A DNA stretch of 63,103 nucleotides, taken from assembly GCF_017115025.1 (NCBI RefSeq), contig NZ_JABXKM010000134.1, positions 1-63,103 on the forward strand, written 5' to 3'. Shown one piece after another: positions 44,175 to 56,358 of this stretch. The position numbers and the translations under genes were made by a program. The stretch is from Nostoc sp. NOS(2021) (GTDB lineage: Bacteria > Cyanobacteriota > Cyanobacteriia > Cyanobacteriales > Nostocaceae). The notes beneath the pieces are model-generated. The model was not told the origin of the DNA and did no database searches. It saw only the letters and a list, made by a program, of their open reading frames with translations. Positions within the stretch are counted from its first letter, which is position 1. Each line of letters starts with the position of its first letter.

Positions 44175-47100
44175 ATGACTAAAGAAACATATATGGAACC
44201 GGCCTTTCTGTTGCCCGACTTGATTGAAATCCAGCGGTCAAGCTTTCGCTGGTTTTTGGAAGAAGGGCTGATAGAAGAGCTTAACTCCTTTAGTCCGATC
44301 ACAGATTATACGGGCAAATTAGAACTGCACTTTTTGGGTCATAACTACAAACTCAAGGAGCCAAAGTACAGCGTCGAAGAAGCCAAACGGCGGGACAGTA
44401 CCTATGCCGTCCAAATGTATGTTCCTACACGCCTGATTAACAAAGAAACCGGGGAAATCAAAGAGCAAGAGGTATTTATTGGGGATTTGCCTTTGATGAC
44501 CGATCGCGGCACGTTTATTATTAATGGAGCCGAGCGGGTAATTGTCAACCAAATAGTGCGATCGCCAGGAGTCTACTACAAATCAGAAATAGACAAAAAC
44601 GGACGGCGCACTTATTCAGCTAGCTTAATTCCCAACCGGGGCGCATGGCTGAAATTTGAAACAGACCGTAACGATTTGGTGTGGGTACGTATCGACAAAA
44701 CCCGCAAACTCTCAGCACAGGTACTACTAAAAGCTTTAGGGTTATCAGATAACGAAATCTTTGACGCCTTACGTCATCCAGAATATTTCCAAAAAACCAT
44801 CGAAAAAGAAGGGCAATTCTCTGAAGAAGAAGCCTTGATGGAGTTATATCGGAAACTGCGCCCTGGTGAACCACCTACGGTGTTAGGCGGACAACAACTC
44901 CTCGACTCCCGTTTCTTTGACCCGAAACGTTATGACCTTGGTCGCGTCGGACGGTACAAGCTCAACAAAAAATTGCGCCTTTCTGTCCCCGACACAATGC
45001 GTGTGCTGACTGCTGGCGATATTTTGGCAGCCGTGGATTACCTGATTAACCTAGAATACGATATTGGTAATATCGACGACATTGACCACTTAGGGAATCG
45101 TCGGGTGAGAAGCGTCGGTGAATTGCTGCAAAACCAAGTGCGGGTAGGCTTAAATCGCCTAGAGAGAATAATTCGGGAACGGATGACCGTATCTGATGCG
45201 GAAGTGCTGACCCCTGCTTCCTTGGTGAACCCCAAACCACTGGTAGCAGCAATTAAAGAATTCTTTGGTTCCAGCCAGTTAAGTCAGTTCATGGATCAAA
45301 CCAATCCCCTAGCAGAACTGACCCACAAACGCCGACTGAGTGCCCTTGGCCCTGGTGGTTTAACCCGCGAACGCGCTGGGTTTGCTGTGCGAGATATCCA
45401 TCCTAGTCACTATGGACGCATTTGCCCCATTGAGACACCAGAAGGCCCCAACGCCGGATTAATTGGCTCCTTAGCAACACATGCACGGGTAAACCTGTAT
45501 GGCTTCTTAGAAACGCCATTTAGACCTGTGGAAAATGGCCGAGTCAGATTTGACCTGCCTCCAGCCTACATGACAGCCGATGAAGAAGACGATTTGCGGG
45601 TTGCTCCGGGAGATATTCCTGTAGATGAAACTGGGCACATTATTGGGCCACAAGTGCCAGTCCGGTATCGCCAAGAATTTTCCACCACAACACCAGAACA
45701 GGTGGACTACGTAGCAGTATCTCCCGTACAGATTGTGTCGGTAGCGACCAGCATGATTCCCTTCTTGGAGCATGATGACGCTAACCGAGCGCTGATGGGG
45801 TCGAACATGCAACGGCAAGCAGTACCCCTACTCAAGCCAGAACGTCCTCTGGTGGGTACTGGTTTGGAAGCCCAAGGAGCAAGAGACTCCGGGATGGTGG
45901 TTGTATCGCGTACCGATGGTGATGTCACCTATGTGGATGCCACAGAAATTCGTGTGCGTCCGAAACCAGCAACCCCGGAAATTAAATACACTCTTTCCAA
46001 GTACCAACGTTCCAACCAAGACACCTGTTTAAATCAGAAACCTCTCGTCCGCATTGGTGAGCGGGTTGTTGCTGGTCAGGTGTTGGCTGATGGCTCCTCC
46101 ACCGAAGGCGGTGAATTGGCGCTAGGACAAAATATTGTAGTTGCTTATATGCCTTGGGAAGGCTACAACTACGAAGACGCAATTTTAATTTCTGAAAGAC
46201 TGGTGCAGGATGATGTCTACACCTCAATTCACATTGAAAAATATGAAATTGAAGCTAGACAGACGAAATTGGGGCCAGAAGAAATCACCAGAGAAATTCC
46301 CAACGTTGGGGAAGATGCCTTGCGTCAGTTGGATGAACAGGGAATCATTCGCATTGGGGCATGGGTAGAAGCTGGAGATATACTGGTAGGAAAAGTCACA
46401 CCAAAAGGTGAATCTGACCAACCGCCAGAAGAAAAACTGTTGCGTGCCATTTTCGGTGAGAAAGCAAGGGATGTGCGGGACAATTCTCTGCGAGTACCAA
46501 ACGGTGAAAAAGGTCGTGTAGTTGATGTGCGCTTGTTTACTCGTGAACAAGGCGATGAACTGCCACCAGGAGCCAATATGGTAGTCCGGGTGTATGTTGC
46601 CCAAAAACGCAAAATCCAAGTTGGTGACAAAATGGCAGGACGCCACGGTAATAAAGGGATTATTTCTCGGATATTACCAGCAGAAGATATGCCTTATTTG
46701 CCCGATGGTTCACCAGTGGACATCGTACTTAACCCCTTGGGTGTACCCAGTCGGATGAACGTCGGACAAGTATTTGAGTGCCTCTTGGGTTGGGCTGGTC
46801 AGACCTTGGGAGTGCGATTTAAGATTACTCCCTTTGACGAAATGTACGGTGAAGAGTCATCCCGCCGAATCGTGCATGGCAAATTGCAAGAAGCACGGGA
46901 CGAAACAGGCAAAGACTGGGTATATAACCCAGATGACCCAGGCAAAATCATGGTGTTTGATGGTCGTACAGGCGAACCTTTTGACCGAGCAATCACTATC
47001 GGTGTGGCTTACATGCTGAAACTGGTGCATTTGGTGGATGATAAGATTCACGCCCGTTCCACAGGCCCATACTCACTGGTGACTCAGCAACCTTTGGGTG

Positions 47101-47474
47101 GTAAAGCCCAACAAGGTGGTCAGAGGTTTGGTGAAATGGAAGTGTGGGCATTGGAAGCCTTTGGTGCAGCTTACACCTTACAGGAATTGCTCACAGTCAA
47201 ATCTGACGATATGCAAGGACGGAATGAAGCCCTAAATGCGATCGTTAAAGGTAAGGCAATTCCTCGACCTGGAACCCCAGAGTCCTTTAAGGTGCTAATG
47301 CGCGAGTTGCAATCATTGGGGTTAGACATTGCCGTACACAAGGTAGAAACCCAAGCAGACGGCAGTTCCCTAGATGTGGAAGTCGATTTGATGGCAGACC
47401 AATCAGCCCGTCGCACACCTCCTCGACCAACATACGAATCTCTTTCCCGCGAATCGCTGGAAGATGACGAATAA
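44175..47474 (+). CDS. rpoB: RNA polymerase subunit beta
   Basis: About 1099 residues. I place the start at ATG 44175 ([20 protein letters not shown]), with AGAGG six bases upstream; a GTG at 44133 would add 14 residues. Features: [20 protein letters not shown], the rifampicin region [53 protein letters not shown], the [16 protein letters not shown] catalytic-cleft motif and the C-terminal [20 protein letters not shown]. Catalyses RNA synthesis with alpha, omega, RpoC1 and RpoC2. rpoC1 follows after 137 bases. Confidence 0.97.
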   Translation: MTKETYMEPAFLLPDLIEIQRSSFRWFLEEGLIEELNSFSPITDYTGKLELHFLGHNYKLKEPKYSVEEAKRRDSTYAVQMYVPTRLINKETGEIKEQEVFIGDLPLMTDRGTFIINGAERVIVNQIVRSPGVYYKSEIDKNGRRTYSASLIPNRGAWLKFETDRNDLVWVRIDKTRKLSAQVLLKALGLSDNEIFDALRHPEYFQKTIEKEGQFSEEEALMELYRKLRPGEPPTVLGGQQLLDSRFFDPKRYDLGRVGRYKLNKKLRLSVPDTMRVLTAGDILAAVDYLINLEYDIGNIDDIDHLGNRRVRSVGELLQNQVRVGLNRLERIIRERMTVSDAEVLTPASLVNPKPLVAAIKEFFGSSQLSQFMDQTNPLAELTHKRRLSALGPGGLTRERAGFAVRDIHPSHYGRICPIETPEGPNAGLIGSLATHARVNLYGFLETPFRPVENGRVRFDLPPAYMTADEEDDLRVAPGDIPVDETGHIIGPQVPVRYRQEFSTTTPEQVDYVAVSPVQIVSVATSMIPFLEHDDANRALMGSNMQRQAVPLLKPERPLVGTGLEAQGARDSGMVVVSRTDGDVTYVDATEIRVRPKPATPEIKYTLSKYQRSNQDTCLNQKPLVRIGERVVAGQVLADGSSTEGGELALGQNIVVAYMPWEGYNYEDAILISERLVQDDVYTSIHIEKYEIEARQTKLGPEEITREIPNVGEDALRQLDEQGIIRIGAWVEAGDILVGKVTPKGESDQPPEEKLLRAIFGEKARDVRDNSLRVPNGEKGRVVDVRLFTREQGDELPPGANMVVRVYVAQKRKIQVGDKMAGRHGNKGIISRILPAEDMPYLPDGSPVDIVLNPLGVPSRMNVGQVFECLLGWAGQTLGVRFKITPFDEMYGEESSRRIVHGKLQEARDETGKDWVYNPDDPGKIMVFDGRTGEPFDRAITIGVAYMLKLVHLVDDKIHARSTGPYSLVTQQPLGGKAQQGGQRFGEMEVWALEAFGAAYTLQELLTVKSDDMQGRNEALNAIVKGKAIPRPGTPESFKVLMRELQSLGLDIAVHKVETQADGSSLDVEVDLMADQSARRTPPRPTYESLSRESLEDDE

Positions 47475-47475
47475 G

Positions 47476-47508
47476 GAGTGCTGAGTGCTGAGTGCTGATT
47501 GCTGAGTA
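47476..47508. repeat. Heptanucleotide repeat (GAGTGCT)n between rpoB and rpoC1
   Basis: Three perfect and one to two degenerate GAGTGCT units start two bases after the rpoB stop. Complementary AGCACTCGG and CTCAGTA segments lie downstream (47535-47545 and 47595-47605), so the spacer RNA could fold back. Confidence 0.75.
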
Positions 47509-47611
47509 TTAAAAAACTCAGTAATTAGTATTTAGCACTCGGATCTCTCTTAATTCAAACCTTAAAACTAAATATACTCAAAACTCATAACTCGGAACTC
47601 AGTACTTAAGT

Positions 47612-49489
47612 ATGAGACCTGCCCAAACTAATCAGTTTGACTACGTAAAAATCGGCTTGGCTTCCCCTGAACGCATTCGACAGTGGGGCGAGAGAACATT
47701 GCCCAATGGTCAGGTAGTTGGTGAAGTTACCAAGCCAGAGACGATTAATTACCGAACTCTCAAGCCAGAGATGGATGGCCTATTTTGTGAGCGCATCTTT
47801 GGCCCCGCGAAAGATTGGGAATGCCATTGTGGCAAGTATAAAAGAGTCCGTCACAGAGGTATTGTCTGTGAGCGCTGTGGGGTAGAAGTCACCGAGTCAC
47901 GGGTACGTCGCCACCGCATGGGCTATATTAAACTCGCCGCACCAGTAGCTCACGTCTGGTATCTCAAAGGCATTCCTAGCTATATTTCCATCCTGTTGGA
48001 TATGCCCTTGCGGGATGTCGAGCAGATTGTCTATTTCAACTCTTATGTTGTCCTGAGTCCAGGTAATGCCGAAACTTTAACTTACAAACAGCTGCTGAGT
48101 GAAGACCAGTGGTTGGAAATAGAAGACCAAATTTATAGCGAAGATTCTCTGCTACAGGGCGTAGAGGTAGGTATTGGTGCTGAAGCACTGTTACGCTTGC
48201 TTGCCGATATCAATTTAGAGCAAGAAGCCGAAAGCCTACGGGAAGAAATTGGCAACGCCAAGGGACAAAAGAGAGCCAAGCTAATTAAGCGACTGCGGGT
48301 GATTGACAACTTTATCGCCACTGGTTCCAAACCAGAGTGGATGGTAATGGCAGTTATTCCCGTGATTCCCCCCGACTTGCGCCCAATGGTGCAACTAGAT
48401 GGCGGACGGTTTGCCACCAGCGATTTGAATGATTTGTATCGGCGAGTAATTAACCGCAACAATCGTTTGGCACGCTTGCAAGAAATTTTGGCACCAGAGA
48501 TTATTGTGCGGAATGAAAAGCGGATGCTGCAAGAAGCAGTGGATGCTTTGATTGACAATGGTCGTCGGGGACGCACTGTGGTAGGGGCAAATAACCGACC
48601 CCTAAAATCTTTGTCCGACATTATTGAGGGTAAGCAAGGACGTTTCCGACAAAACTTGTTAGGTAAACGGGTTGATTACTCTGGACGTTCTGTAATTGTT
48701 GTCGGGCCAAAGCTGAAAATTCACCAGTGCGGTTTGCCTAGAGAAATGGCAATTGAGCTATTTCAACCATTTGTGATTAATCGCCTGATTCGTAGCGGTA
48801 TGGTGAATAACATCAAAGCTGCTAAAAAGCTGATATCGCGTAATGACCCCAGTGTCTGGGATGTGTTGGAAGAGGTGATTGAAGGACACCCGGTGATGCT
48901 AAATCGGGCACCAACATTGCATCGCTTGGGTATTCAGTCTTTTGAACCGATTTTAGTAGAAGGTAGAGCGATTCAACTGCATCCTCTGGTGTGTCCAGCG
49001 TTTAACGCCGACTTTGATGGCGACCAGATGGCGGTACACGTCCCGCTGTCGTTAGAAAGTCAGGCTGAAGCGCGGTTGCTGATGTTGGCTTCTAACAATA
49101 TTTTGTCACCAGCTACAGGTAAACCCATCATCACGCCCAGCCAAGATATGGTGTTGGGGGCCTATTACTTAACAGCAGAAAATCCCGGTGCGACAAAAGG
49201 CGCAGGAAAGTACTTTTATTCGCTGGATGACGTAATTATGGCTTTCCAGCAAGAGCAAATTGACTTGCACGCCTATATTTACGTGCGGTTTGACGGTGAA
49301 ATAGAATCAGATCAACCGGATACAGAACCCCTGGAAGTGACGGAAAACGACGATGGTAGCCGGACATTACTCTATAAGTTCCGCCGAGTCAGACAAGACG
49401 CTAAGGGCAATGTAATTTCTCAGTATATATACACAACTCCTGGTCGTGTTATTTATAACAACGCTATTCAGGAAGCACTTGCTAGTTAA
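47612..49489 (+). CDS. rpoC1: RNA polymerase subunit gamma (beta' N-terminal part)
   Basis: 625 residues, N-terminal half of beta', split from RpoC2 as in all cyanobacteria and chloroplasts. Zinc cysteines: C-X-C...C-X2-C in [20 protein letters not shown]. Bridge/clamp regions and [20 protein letters not shown] precede the catalytic Mg triad [15 protein letters not shown]. It ends QEALAS at TAA 49487, where a TAATTCG heptamer array begins. 113 bases separate it from rpoC2. Confidence 0.98.
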   Translation: MRPAQTNQFDYVKIGLASPERIRQWGERTLPNGQVVGEVTKPETINYRTLKPEMDGLFCERIFGPAKDWECHCGKYKRVRHRGIVCERCGVEVTESRVRRHRMGYIKLAAPVAHVWYLKGIPSYISILLDMPLRDVEQIVYFNSYVVLSPGNAETLTYKQLLSEDQWLEIEDQIYSEDSLLQGVEVGIGAEALLRLLADINLEQEAESLREEIGNAKGQKRAKLIKRLRVIDNFIATGSKPEWMVMAVIPVIPPDLRPMVQLDGGRFATSDLNDLYRRVINRNNRLARLQEILAPEIIVRNEKRMLQEAVDALIDNGRRGRTVVGANNRPLKSLSDIIEGKQGRFRQNLLGKRVDYSGRSVIVVGPKLKIHQCGLPREMAIELFQPFVINRLIRSGMVNNIKAAKKLISRNDPSVWDVLEEVIEGHPVMLNRAPTLHRLGIQSFEPILVEGRAIQLHPLVCPAFNADFDGDQMAVHVPLSLESQAEARLLMLASNNILSPATGKPIITPSQDMVLGAYYLTAENPGATKGAGKYFYSLDDVIMAFQQEQIDLHAYIYVRFDGEIESDQPDTEPLEVTENDDGSRTLLYKFRRVRQDAKGNVISQYIYTTPGRVIYNNAIQEALAS

Positions 49490-49540
49490 TTCGTAATTCG
49501 TAATTCGTAATTAATTCTTCAATTACGAATTACGTAGCTT
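49487..49540. repeat. Heptanucleotide repeat (TAATTCG)n between rpoC1 and rpoC2
   Basis: TAATTCG occurs three times, the first unit containing the rpoC1 stop codon, followed by the complementary AATTACGAATTACG. It can fold as a long hairpin; GGCGAGTATTACGAATTATT continues the palindromic pattern. It may lower read-through or stabilise the upstream mRNA, by inference. Confidence 0.7.
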
Positions 49541-49602
49541 GCTTCTCGCCTTTGGCGAGTATTACGAATTATTAATTATTGATGACTCAGGACTAATGAC
49601 TA

Positions 49603-52600
49603 ATGACTAACGAAAAAATGATTTTTCGCAATCGCGTAGTTGACAAAGGTCAACTGAGAAATTTAATTTCTTGGGCCTTTACGAATTATGGTACGGCGCG
49701 AACCGCAGTGATGGCGGACAAACTGAAAGATTTAGGATTTCGCTACGCTACCAAAGCAGGGGTTTCCATCAGTGTAGATGACTTGATGGTGCCACCAACT
49801 AAGCGATTGCTCTTAGAAGCAGCCGAAGAAGAAATTCGCGCCACTGAAATCCGTTACCAACGGGGAGAAATCACCGAAGTAGAACGCTTCCAAAAGGTAA
49901 TCGATACCTGGAACGGTACCAGTGAAGCCTTGAAAGATGAAGTAGTCGTCCACTTCAAGAAGACTAATCCCCTGAACTCCGTATACATGATGGCATTCTC
50001 CGGGGCACGGGGTAACATCTCTCAAGTCCGGCAGTTGGTGGGGATGCGGGGACTGATGGCAGATCCTCAAGGCGAAATTATCGATTTGCCCATCAAAACC
50101 AACTTCCGTGAAGGACTAACTGTAACGGAATATATTATTTCGTCTTACGGTGCCAGAAAAGGATTGGTGGATACTGCCTTGCGGACGGCTGACTCTGGTT
50201 ATCTCACCCGCCGTTTGGTGGACGTGTCCCAGGATGTGATTATTCGGGAATTTGACTGCGGCACCACCAGAGGTCTTACCGTGGGACCAATGACAGAAGG
50301 TGCCAAAACCTTGATTCCTCTAGCAACCCGCTTGATGGGACGGGTAATTGGCGAAGATGTGGTGCATCCAGTCACAAAAGAAGTAATTGCACCACGCAAT
50401 TCCCCAGTTTCTGAGGACTTGGCGAAGAAAATTGAAAAATCTGGGGTGGCACAAGTTGTGCTGCGATCGCCCCTAACTTGTGAAGCTGCACGTTCTGTCT
50501 GTCAACACTGCTACGGCTGGAGTTTAGCCCACGCCAAAATGGTGGACTTGGGCGAAGCTGTGGGGATTATTGCCGCCCAAAGTATCGGCGAACCTGGCAC
50601 TCAGTTAACCATGCGGACATTCCACACAGGTGGTGTCTTTACTGGAGAAGTGGCGCAACAAGTTCGTTCTAAAATCGATGGTACTGTCAAGCTTCCCCGC
50701 AAACTGAAGACCAGAACATATCGTACCCGCCACGGGGAAGATGCCCTGTATGTTGAGGCTAATGGCATCCTGCTTTTGGAACCAACAAAAGTAGGTGATG
50801 TTACCCCAGACAACCAAGAGGTTCATCTTACTCAAGGTTCAACACTATATGTATTTGATGGAAATAAGGTAAAACAAGGTCAGTTGTTGGCAGAGGTTGC
50901 CCTCGGTGGACGCACAACTCGGACTAATACAGAAAAAGCAGTTAAAGATGTCGCCTCTGACTTGGCAGGAGAAGTGCAATTTGCCGAAGTAGTTCCAGAA
51001 CAAAAAACCGACCGTCAAGGTAATACCACAACTACAGCCGCACGCGGTGGCTTAATTTGGATTTTGTCTGGGGAAGTTTACAACTTGCCACCTGGCGCAG
51101 AATTAATTGTCAAAAATGGTGATGCGATCGCCTCTAATGGAGTTTTAGCAGAAACCAAGTTAACCACTTTGCACGGCGGTGTGGTGCGCTTGCCCGAAGC
51201 TACTCCAGGTAAGAGTACCAGGGAAATTGAGATTATCACCGCTTCTGTGGTACTAGACCAGGCAACAGTAACAGTCCAAAGTTCCCAAGGTCGCAATAAT
51301 TACTTAGTCTCCACTGGCAACAACCAGGTATTTAACCTCCGAGCTACTCCAGGCACAAAAGTGCAAAATGGTCAAGTAGTGGCCGAGTTAATTGATGACC
51401 GTTATCGCACAAACACTGGTGGATTTTTGAAATTCGCGGGTGTAGAAGTCCAGAAAAAAGGCAAAGCCAAGCTGGGTTATGAAGTCGTGCAGGGCGGTAC
51501 CCTTTTGTGGATTCCCGAAGAAAGCCACGAAGTCAATAAAGATATCTCCTTACTGTTGGTAGAAGACGGTCAATTTGTGGAAGCTGGCACCGAGGTGGTG
51601 AAGGATATCTTCTGCCAAAACAGCGGTGTGGTAGAAGTCACCCAGAAAAACGACATCCTGCGGGAAGTTGTGGTGAAGCCAGGGGAACTGCTAATGGTGG
51701 ACGATCCAGAAGCAGTCATCGGTCGAGATAACACCTTCATCCAACCAGGCGAGGAGTTTCAAGGCAGTGTCGCCACGGAGTTGCGCTATATCCAGTATGT
51801 GGAGACACCAGAAGGGCCTGCCCTGTTGAGTCGTCCGGTAGTTGAGTTTGCTGTACCGGATAATCCAGATGTGCCATCAACTACATCTATAAGTCAACAA
51901 ACCGGGCGATCGATTCAGTTGCGGGCTGTGCAGAGACTGCCTTACAAAGATTCGGAACGCGTCAAGTCAGTTGAAGGTGTGGAACTGCTGCGAACCCAGC
52001 TAGTGCTGGAAATTGAGCAAGAAGGGGAACAAGACCATAATGCTTCGCCGCTAGCAGCGGATATTGAATTGGTACAGGATACCGAAGACTCAGAAGTTCA
52101 ACGCTTGCAACTGGTGATTTTGGAGTCCTTGGTAATTCGTCGAGACATTACCGCTGATGCCACCCAAGGTAGCACCCAGACGACACTTGAGGTACAAGAT
52201 GGACTAACCATTGCCCCCGGTTCTGTAGTCGCACGTACCCAAATCTTGTGTAAAGAAGGGGGGGAAGTGCGGGGCGTCAAAAAAGGAACCGAAAACGTGC
52301 GTCGCTGCTTGGTGTTGCGCGACGTTGACAGGCTCATCACTAATACTAGTACTCAGCCCAAGGTGAAAGTGGGTGACTTGCTAGTAGAAGGTGCAGAAGT
52401 TGCTCCTGGAGTTTTTGCCCCAGAATCAGGGCAAGTAGTGGATATCAAAAGTGCCCCTGCTGCATCTGGTGGGGAATCATCTCTGAGTACTAAAAACTAC
52501 GTTATTACTACCCGCATCGGTCGCCCTTATCGAGTCAGCCCTGGTGCTGTGTTGCAGATAGAAGACAGCGATTTGGTACAACGGGGTGATAACTTGGTAT

Positions 52601-53652
52601 TGTTGGTGTTTGAACGTGCCAAAACCGGAGATATTATTCAAGGTTTGCCTCGGATTGAGGAACTGCTCGAAGCTCGTAAACCGAAAGAAGCGTGCATTTT
52701 ATGTCGCCGGGCGGGTGAAGTTAAGGTAGTTTACGGGGATGGTGGTGATGAAGCGATCGCCATCAAGGTCGTAGAATCAAATGGCGTGGTAACAGATTAT
52801 CCTCTAGGCCCAGGACAAAATTTGATTGTGCCAGATGGAGCGACTGTGTTAGCAGGACAACCGTTGACCGATGGGCCATCCAACCCCCACGAAATTTTGG
52901 AAATCTTCTTTAGCCTGGGTTCCGAAGACGGAGTTTATGCTTGTGCTAGCCATGCTTTACAGAAGGTACAGACATTCTTGGTGAATGAAGTGCAAATGGT
53001 GTATCAATCTCAGGGGATTGATATTTCTGATAAACACATTGAAGTAATTGTTCGCCAGATGACCAACAAAGTCCGGATTGATGATGGTGGTGACACCACC
53101 ATGCTTCCCGGCGAATTGGTAGAACTGCGCCAAGTTGAGCAGGTGAACGAAGCTATGGCAATTACAGGCGGTGCTAGGGCACAGTATACCCCAGTATTGT
53201 TGGGGATCACCAAAGCATCGTTGAACACCGACAGCTTTATTTCTGCCGCATCCTTCCAAGAAACAACACGAGTACTTACCGAAGCAGCTATCGAAGGCAA
53301 ATCCGACTGGCTGCGCGGATTAAAAGAAAACGTGATTATCGGGCGATTGATTCCGGCTGGTACTGGGTACAATACCTATGATGAACCCGGTGCGATCGAT
53401 GATTATGCTGCTGAGATTAGCAGTAGTGTCTTGGATGAAGTTGATGACCCCCTGGATATGGTCTTAGATGACCGCACAGCTCGCACTTATAATTTAGATT
53501 CTCCGACTCTTGGGGAATCTGGTTTTGGTAGCAGACGTGCAGAAAGGTCAATCCTAGAGGAAGAAGATGAATTAATTGCCGATGAAGTCGCAGACGACGA
53601 CGATTTCGAGGAAGAAGAGGAAGACGAGGAAGATGATTTTGACGAAGAGTAG
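49603..53652 (+). CDS. rpoC2: RNA polymerase subunit beta' (C-terminal part)
   Basis: 1349 residues. Start at ATG 49603 or more conservatively ATG 49618 ([16 protein letters not shown]), because the first five codons come from a TAATGAC heptamer array. Near the N-terminus: the bridge helix/trigger-loop region with [23 protein letters not shown] and [20 protein letters not shown]; zinc cysteines in CGTTRG and [33 protein letters not shown]. Then comes the large cyanobacterial SI3 insertion (about residues 345-980), and the C-terminal segment with [29 protein letters not shown]. The Asp/Glu-rich tail (after 1310) is typical. Confidence 0.97.
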   Translation: MTNEKMIFRNRVVDKGQLRNLISWAFTNYGTARTAVMADKLKDLGFRYATKAGVSISVDDLMVPPTKRLLLEAAEEEIRATEIRYQRGEITEVERFQKVIDTWNGTSEALKDEVVVHFKKTNPLNSVYMMAFSGARGNISQVRQLVGMRGLMADPQGEIIDLPIKTNFREGLTVTEYIISSYGARKGLVDTALRTADSGYLTRRLVDVSQDVIIREFDCGTTRGLTVGPMTEGAKTLIPLATRLMGRVIGEDVVHPVTKEVIAPRNSPVSEDLAKKIEKSGVAQVVLRSPLTCEAARSVCQHCYGWSLAHAKMVDLGEAVGIIAAQSIGEPGTQLTMRTFHTGGVFTGEVAQQVRSKIDGTVKLPRKLKTRTYRTRHGEDALYVEANGILLLEPTKVGDVTPDNQEVHLTQGSTLYVFDGNKVKQGQLLAEVALGGRTTRTNTEKAVKDVASDLAGEVQFAEVVPEQKTDRQGNTTTTAARGGLIWILSGEVYNLPPGAELIVKNGDAIASNGVLAETKLTTLHGGVVRLPEATPGKSTREIEIITASVVLDQATVTVQSSQGRNNYLVSTGNNQVFNLRATPGTKVQNGQVVAELIDDRYRTNTGGFLKFAGVEVQKKGKAKLGYEVVQGGTLLWIPEESHEVNKDISLLLVEDGQFVEAGTEVVKDIFCQNSGVVEVTQKNDILREVVVKPGELLMVDDPEAVIGRDNTFIQPGEEFQGSVATELRYIQYVETPEGPALLSRPVVEFAVPDNPDVPSTTSISQQTGRSIQLRAVQRLPYKDSERVKSVEGVELLRTQLVLEIEQEGEQDHNASPLAADIELVQDTEDSEVQRLQLVILESLVIRRDITADATQGSTQTTLEVQDGLTIAPGSVVARTQILCKEGGEVRGVKKGTENVRRCLVLRDVDRLITNTSTQPKVKVGDLLVEGAEVAPGVFAPESGQVVDIKSAPAASGGESSLSTKNYVITTRIGRPYRVSPGAVLQIEDSDLVQRGDNLVLLVFERAKTGDIIQGLPRIEELLEARKPKEACILCRRAGEVKVVYGDGGDEAIAIKVVESNGVVTDYPLGPGQNLIVPDGATVLAGQPLTDGPSNPHEILEIFFSLGSEDGVYACASHALQKVQTFLVNEVQMVYQSQGIDISDKHIEVIVRQMTNKVRIDDGGDTTMLPGELVELRQVEQVNEAMAITGGARAQYTPVLLGITKASLNTDSFISAASFQETTRVLTEAAIEGKSDWLRGLKENVIIGRLIPAGTGYNTYDEPGAIDDYAAEISSSVLDEVDDPLDMVLDDRTARTYNLDSPTLGESGFGSRRAERSILEEEDELIADEVADDDDFEEEEEDEEDDFDEE

Positions 53653-53692
53653 AGACTTGAAATTTCACGTCTCTATATAAAAGGTAAAAAAT

Positions 53693-53732
53693 AAAAAGGC
53701 AAAAGAAAATCTTCTTTTGCCTTTTTATTTTG
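53693..53732 (+). terminator. Rho-independent terminator of the rpo operon
   Basis: Perfect 14-bp stem AAAAAGGCAAAAGA (53693-53706) / TCTTTTGCCTTTTT (53713-53726), T-rich tail, 41 bases after the rpoC2 stop. Confidence 0.93.
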
Positions 53733-53898
53733 CTCTCTAAAAACATGTAATCACCTTGTGTGATGCCTTGTATCTAATTTAAGAGAAGCTTGACGGCTAA
53801 ATCCGCTAAGTACACGTCACCATAAATCTAGCTATTGCTAGATGCTGTAATTCTCTCAAAGGCTATAATCTACATCTGTTGCACCGAGAGATTAACTT

Positions 53899-55227
53899 GT
53901 GGATGCCATATTAGAACGATCGCACCAATTAAAACAAGCCTTAGTTGATTTTGTCCTGGATGCTGAAGGTGAACTTGCACAAGCACTGGAAACTTATGCA
54001 GCAGCACAGTTGCGCCGTGGAAGTGGGGATAGTACACAGCAGGACTTAATTATCGATAGCTTTCTGACAGCAGGGAAAGTTGGTGATAAGTCACCATTAG
54101 AGTTGTTTATCGCCAGCCATCCAAATTTAGACCAGAGCGATCGCAAGCTGATCAACAGCTGGCATCATAGTTTTATTGGCTTATTTGCCATCACTAACAT
54201 CCTAGCTGATGGTTTTGAGTTGACGAACTGGTTGACAGATAAACGCTACATCGTCAAGCCAAATAATACTCAAACATTACAGGCAATATCTCGGTTGAAA
54301 CCAGGAGAAATCTTACTAACTCGCATTTCTCCTGTCACCGATAGCTACTGGATGTTTTCTGGCCCCTACACAATAATGGGTAAATTAGGTAAACCAAAAC
54401 TTGCTGTAGCAATTGGTAATTTCAAAGAGAACTATAAAAGTAATCTTTATAGCGATGCTCCAGACTTGCTAGAAGAAGCTTGGCAGTCAGTAGGACAATA
54501 TCATCAGCAGTTTATGGACTTTTTTGGCACTGATGAAATCACACTATCTGGATACCAGCTTAATAAAAAAATAGCGGAATTTCAAGAAATAATTACTGAA
54601 AAAAGCTTCGCAGCAGCAGGAATTGATACTTCCAAATCATTGGCTGAAGTGGCAGAAGCAGCTGGCATCACAGACGAGGAAATCAAAGAAGCAGCACAAG
54701 AATTTGGTGCTGACTCAAATGCCGTTTCTCAGATGTTTAACAGCAAAAGCGGCAATAGCAAAATGGTTATGCCAAAGGTTGATTTACCTGCCGAACTCAG
54801 GAAAGCAGAACAGGTAACGGCTCTTTCTCATCCCCGTTGGGGACAAATGTTTTTACCAACATATAGTAAGGTACAAGTAATCTTATCCACAGAGGACTGG
54901 CAAAGTATTCAAGGGGCTGAAAAATTAATTCGCTACTATCTCGAAGATAAAAGTATTAACGCCTTTATCTGGTATCGGTTAGCGCAACAGTATCCAACTC
55001 AATTAGAAAAGGTGTTGCAGAAATATCTGCAACGTCCAGAGTTTCACATTGAAAGTGACTTAAATACTCTTTTGCAAGAATTCAATAAACCTATTGAGCC
55101 AGAGTTACCAGAAATTGCTAGTGTCCCTATACATTTACACAACTTATTTCAAGAAGCTTTAGGAGAAGTTAACAAATCTAAGCCCAAGGGTAAAGGGCAA
55201 AAAAAGTCAGCAAAAGGTTTTCAATAA
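53899..55227 (+). CDS. Conserved cyanobacterial protein of unknown function
   Basis: 442 residues, GTG start at 53899. No signal peptide or membrane segment. Central section contains NILADGFELTNWLTDKRYIV, LKPGEILLTRISPVTDSYWM and KLAVAIGNFKENY, resembling a small beta-barrel domain of the sort found beside SEC-C or nucleic-acid proteins, but I cannot name the family. A repetitive helical part (about 240-275) has SLAEVAEAAGITDEEIKEAA, recalling a helix-turn-helix. The C-terminal tail is Lys-rich (KSKPKGKGQKKS). It follows the rpo operon but after a strong terminator and its own leader. Function unknown. Confidence 0.75.
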   Translation: MDAILERSHQLKQALVDFVLDAEGELAQALETYAAAQLRRGSGDSTQQDLIIDSFLTAGKVGDKSPLELFIASHPNLDQSDRKLINSWHHSFIGLFAITNILADGFELTNWLTDKRYIVKPNNTQTLQAISRLKPGEILLTRISPVTDSYWMFSGPYTIMGKLGKPKLAVAIGNFKENYKSNLYSDAPDLLEEAWQSVGQYHQQFMDFFGTDEITLSGYQLNKKIAEFQEIITEKSFAAAGIDTSKSLAEVAEAAGITDEEIKEAAQEFGADSNAVSQMFNSKSGNSKMVMPKVDLPAELRKAEQVTALSHPRWGQMFLPTYSKVQVILSTEDWQSIQGAEKLIRYYLEDKSINAFIWYRLAQQYPTQLEKVLQKYLQRPEFHIESDLNTLLQEFNKPIEPELPEIASVPIHLHNLFQEALGEVNKSKPKGKGQKKSAKGFQ

Positions 55228-55383
55228 GGTTAACAGATATATGCAACATCTCACTCTACTCACTTAGGGTTATATGGTTTCCAAAGCAGAGTCGTTTGTA
55301 GGAGCGTACAGCTAGCTGTACGCTCCAAGCCTCTATTGGGTAAAATCAGTGTCAAAAACGAGATAAAAACCAGATAGTTAGAT

Positions 55384-55821
55384 TTAAACATCGCTAGATA
55401 ACAGGTGAACAATCTCATCTACGATTTCCTCTGGACTCTCAAGCTTGACTAGAAATCGATTAAAGCCAGCATTCAAAGCCTTATGACTTGAGACCTCCCG
55501 TGTATAAGAAGTGATAGCGATCGCAGGCAACTCTCTTAGGGATGGGCAAGAATGTACTCGAATTTGCTCAATTAACCAATTTCCATCATGATCGGGTAAC
55601 TTCATATTGCACAGCAGAATATCGGGATGAAGTGATTCTACCAAAGCAAGCGCTGCTTCTGCATCGGTTAAAGCCATCACCTCTGCACCTGCTGCTTCCA
55701 AAATGAAGATGAGTAAATCTGCAATATCTGGCTCATCCTCTACCAGTAAGATCAGGGTTCCAATAAGGTGCTGGAGCGAATTTAACTCACTTTCTTGATT
55801 GATTTTTTGATCCGTTGTCAT
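55384..55821 (-). CDS. Single-domain receiver with Asn at the phosphorylation site
   Basis: 145 residues. CheY-like fold with acidic pair Glu28/Asp29 in LLVEDEPDIADLL and helix 4 to strand 5 residues SYTREVS and FLVKLESPEE. The residue that should accept phosphate is Asn 72 in DILLCNMKLPDHDG, AAT at 55606-55608. So it is probably not phosphorylated in the normal way and could act as a constitutive or ligand-controlled output-less receiver. No DNA-binding domain. The next gene in the same direction (55924-56358) is an intact receiver, about 100 bases away, and could share regulation. Confidence 0.88.
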   Translation of the reverse strand: MTTDQKINQESELNSLQHLIGTLILLVEDEPDIADLLIFILEAAGAEVMALTDAEAALALVESLHPDILLCNMKLPDHDGNWLIEQIRVHSCPSLRELPAIAITSYTREVSSHKALNAGFNRFLVKLESPEEIVDEIVHLLSSDV

Positions 55822-55923
55822 ACCGTCCTTTTATTGCCTGCTATAGTCTGCTACTTCTATTGCAATGCATGGAGCGGAATAAGTATTCACCCTAAATACA
55901 CAAACTTGGGGTGAAAAGCCTTA

Positions 55924-56358
55924 TCAATATGAAGAAGTTAATTCACCGATCAACATTGACCGTCCTGTTAGGTAAGCGATCGCCCCGACCAACTCATCTA
56001 TGTCCACAGGCTTTAATAACCATTGATCAAACCTTGTTTCCGACTCCAGAAATCCAGCTTCTAACTCTTCGAGTGCCGTGACTGCTATAACGGGAGTGGA
56101 TTTGTCCAGCCTATCTTCGATTTGCCGGATCTGACGTAGCAGCGAATAACCATCTTCACCGGGCATGGCAATGTCACTAAGTACTAAATCTGGGCTAAGT
56201 TGGACAAACGCTTCTAAGGCTTGATGTACCGTGAAAGTTGAATGAACTTCGATCCCATACAACTCAAGCAAACAAGTCATCCAGGCACAGGAATCGAGGT
56301 CATCATCGACCACTAGTACTCGCAATCCGTCCAGCGTAGAAGTGTCAGGAATGGGCAT
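55924..56358 (-). CDS. Single-domain response regulator (CheY-like)
   Basis: 144 residues with all receiver landmarks: acidic pocket VVDDDLDS, phospho-acceptor Asp 62 in LVLSDIAMPGEDGYSLLRQI, switch residue in VIAVTALEE, and the Lys of WLLKPVD. No output domain, so it acts by protein contact or within a phosphorelay. Its kinase is unknown. It precedes an unusual Asn-bearing receiver on the same strand. Confidence 0.92.
   Translation of the reverse strand: MPIPDTSTLDGLRVLVVDDDLDSCAWMTCLLELYGIEVHSTFTVHQALEAFVQLSPDLVLSDIAMPGEDGYSLLRQIRQIEDRLDKSTPVIAVTALEELEAGFLESETRFDQWLLKPVDIDELVGAIAYLTGRSMLIGELTSSY

Noticed and set aside
46224..46646. 140-codon antisense frame inside rpoB
   Set aside because: Shadow frame; the sense strand is unambiguous RpoB.
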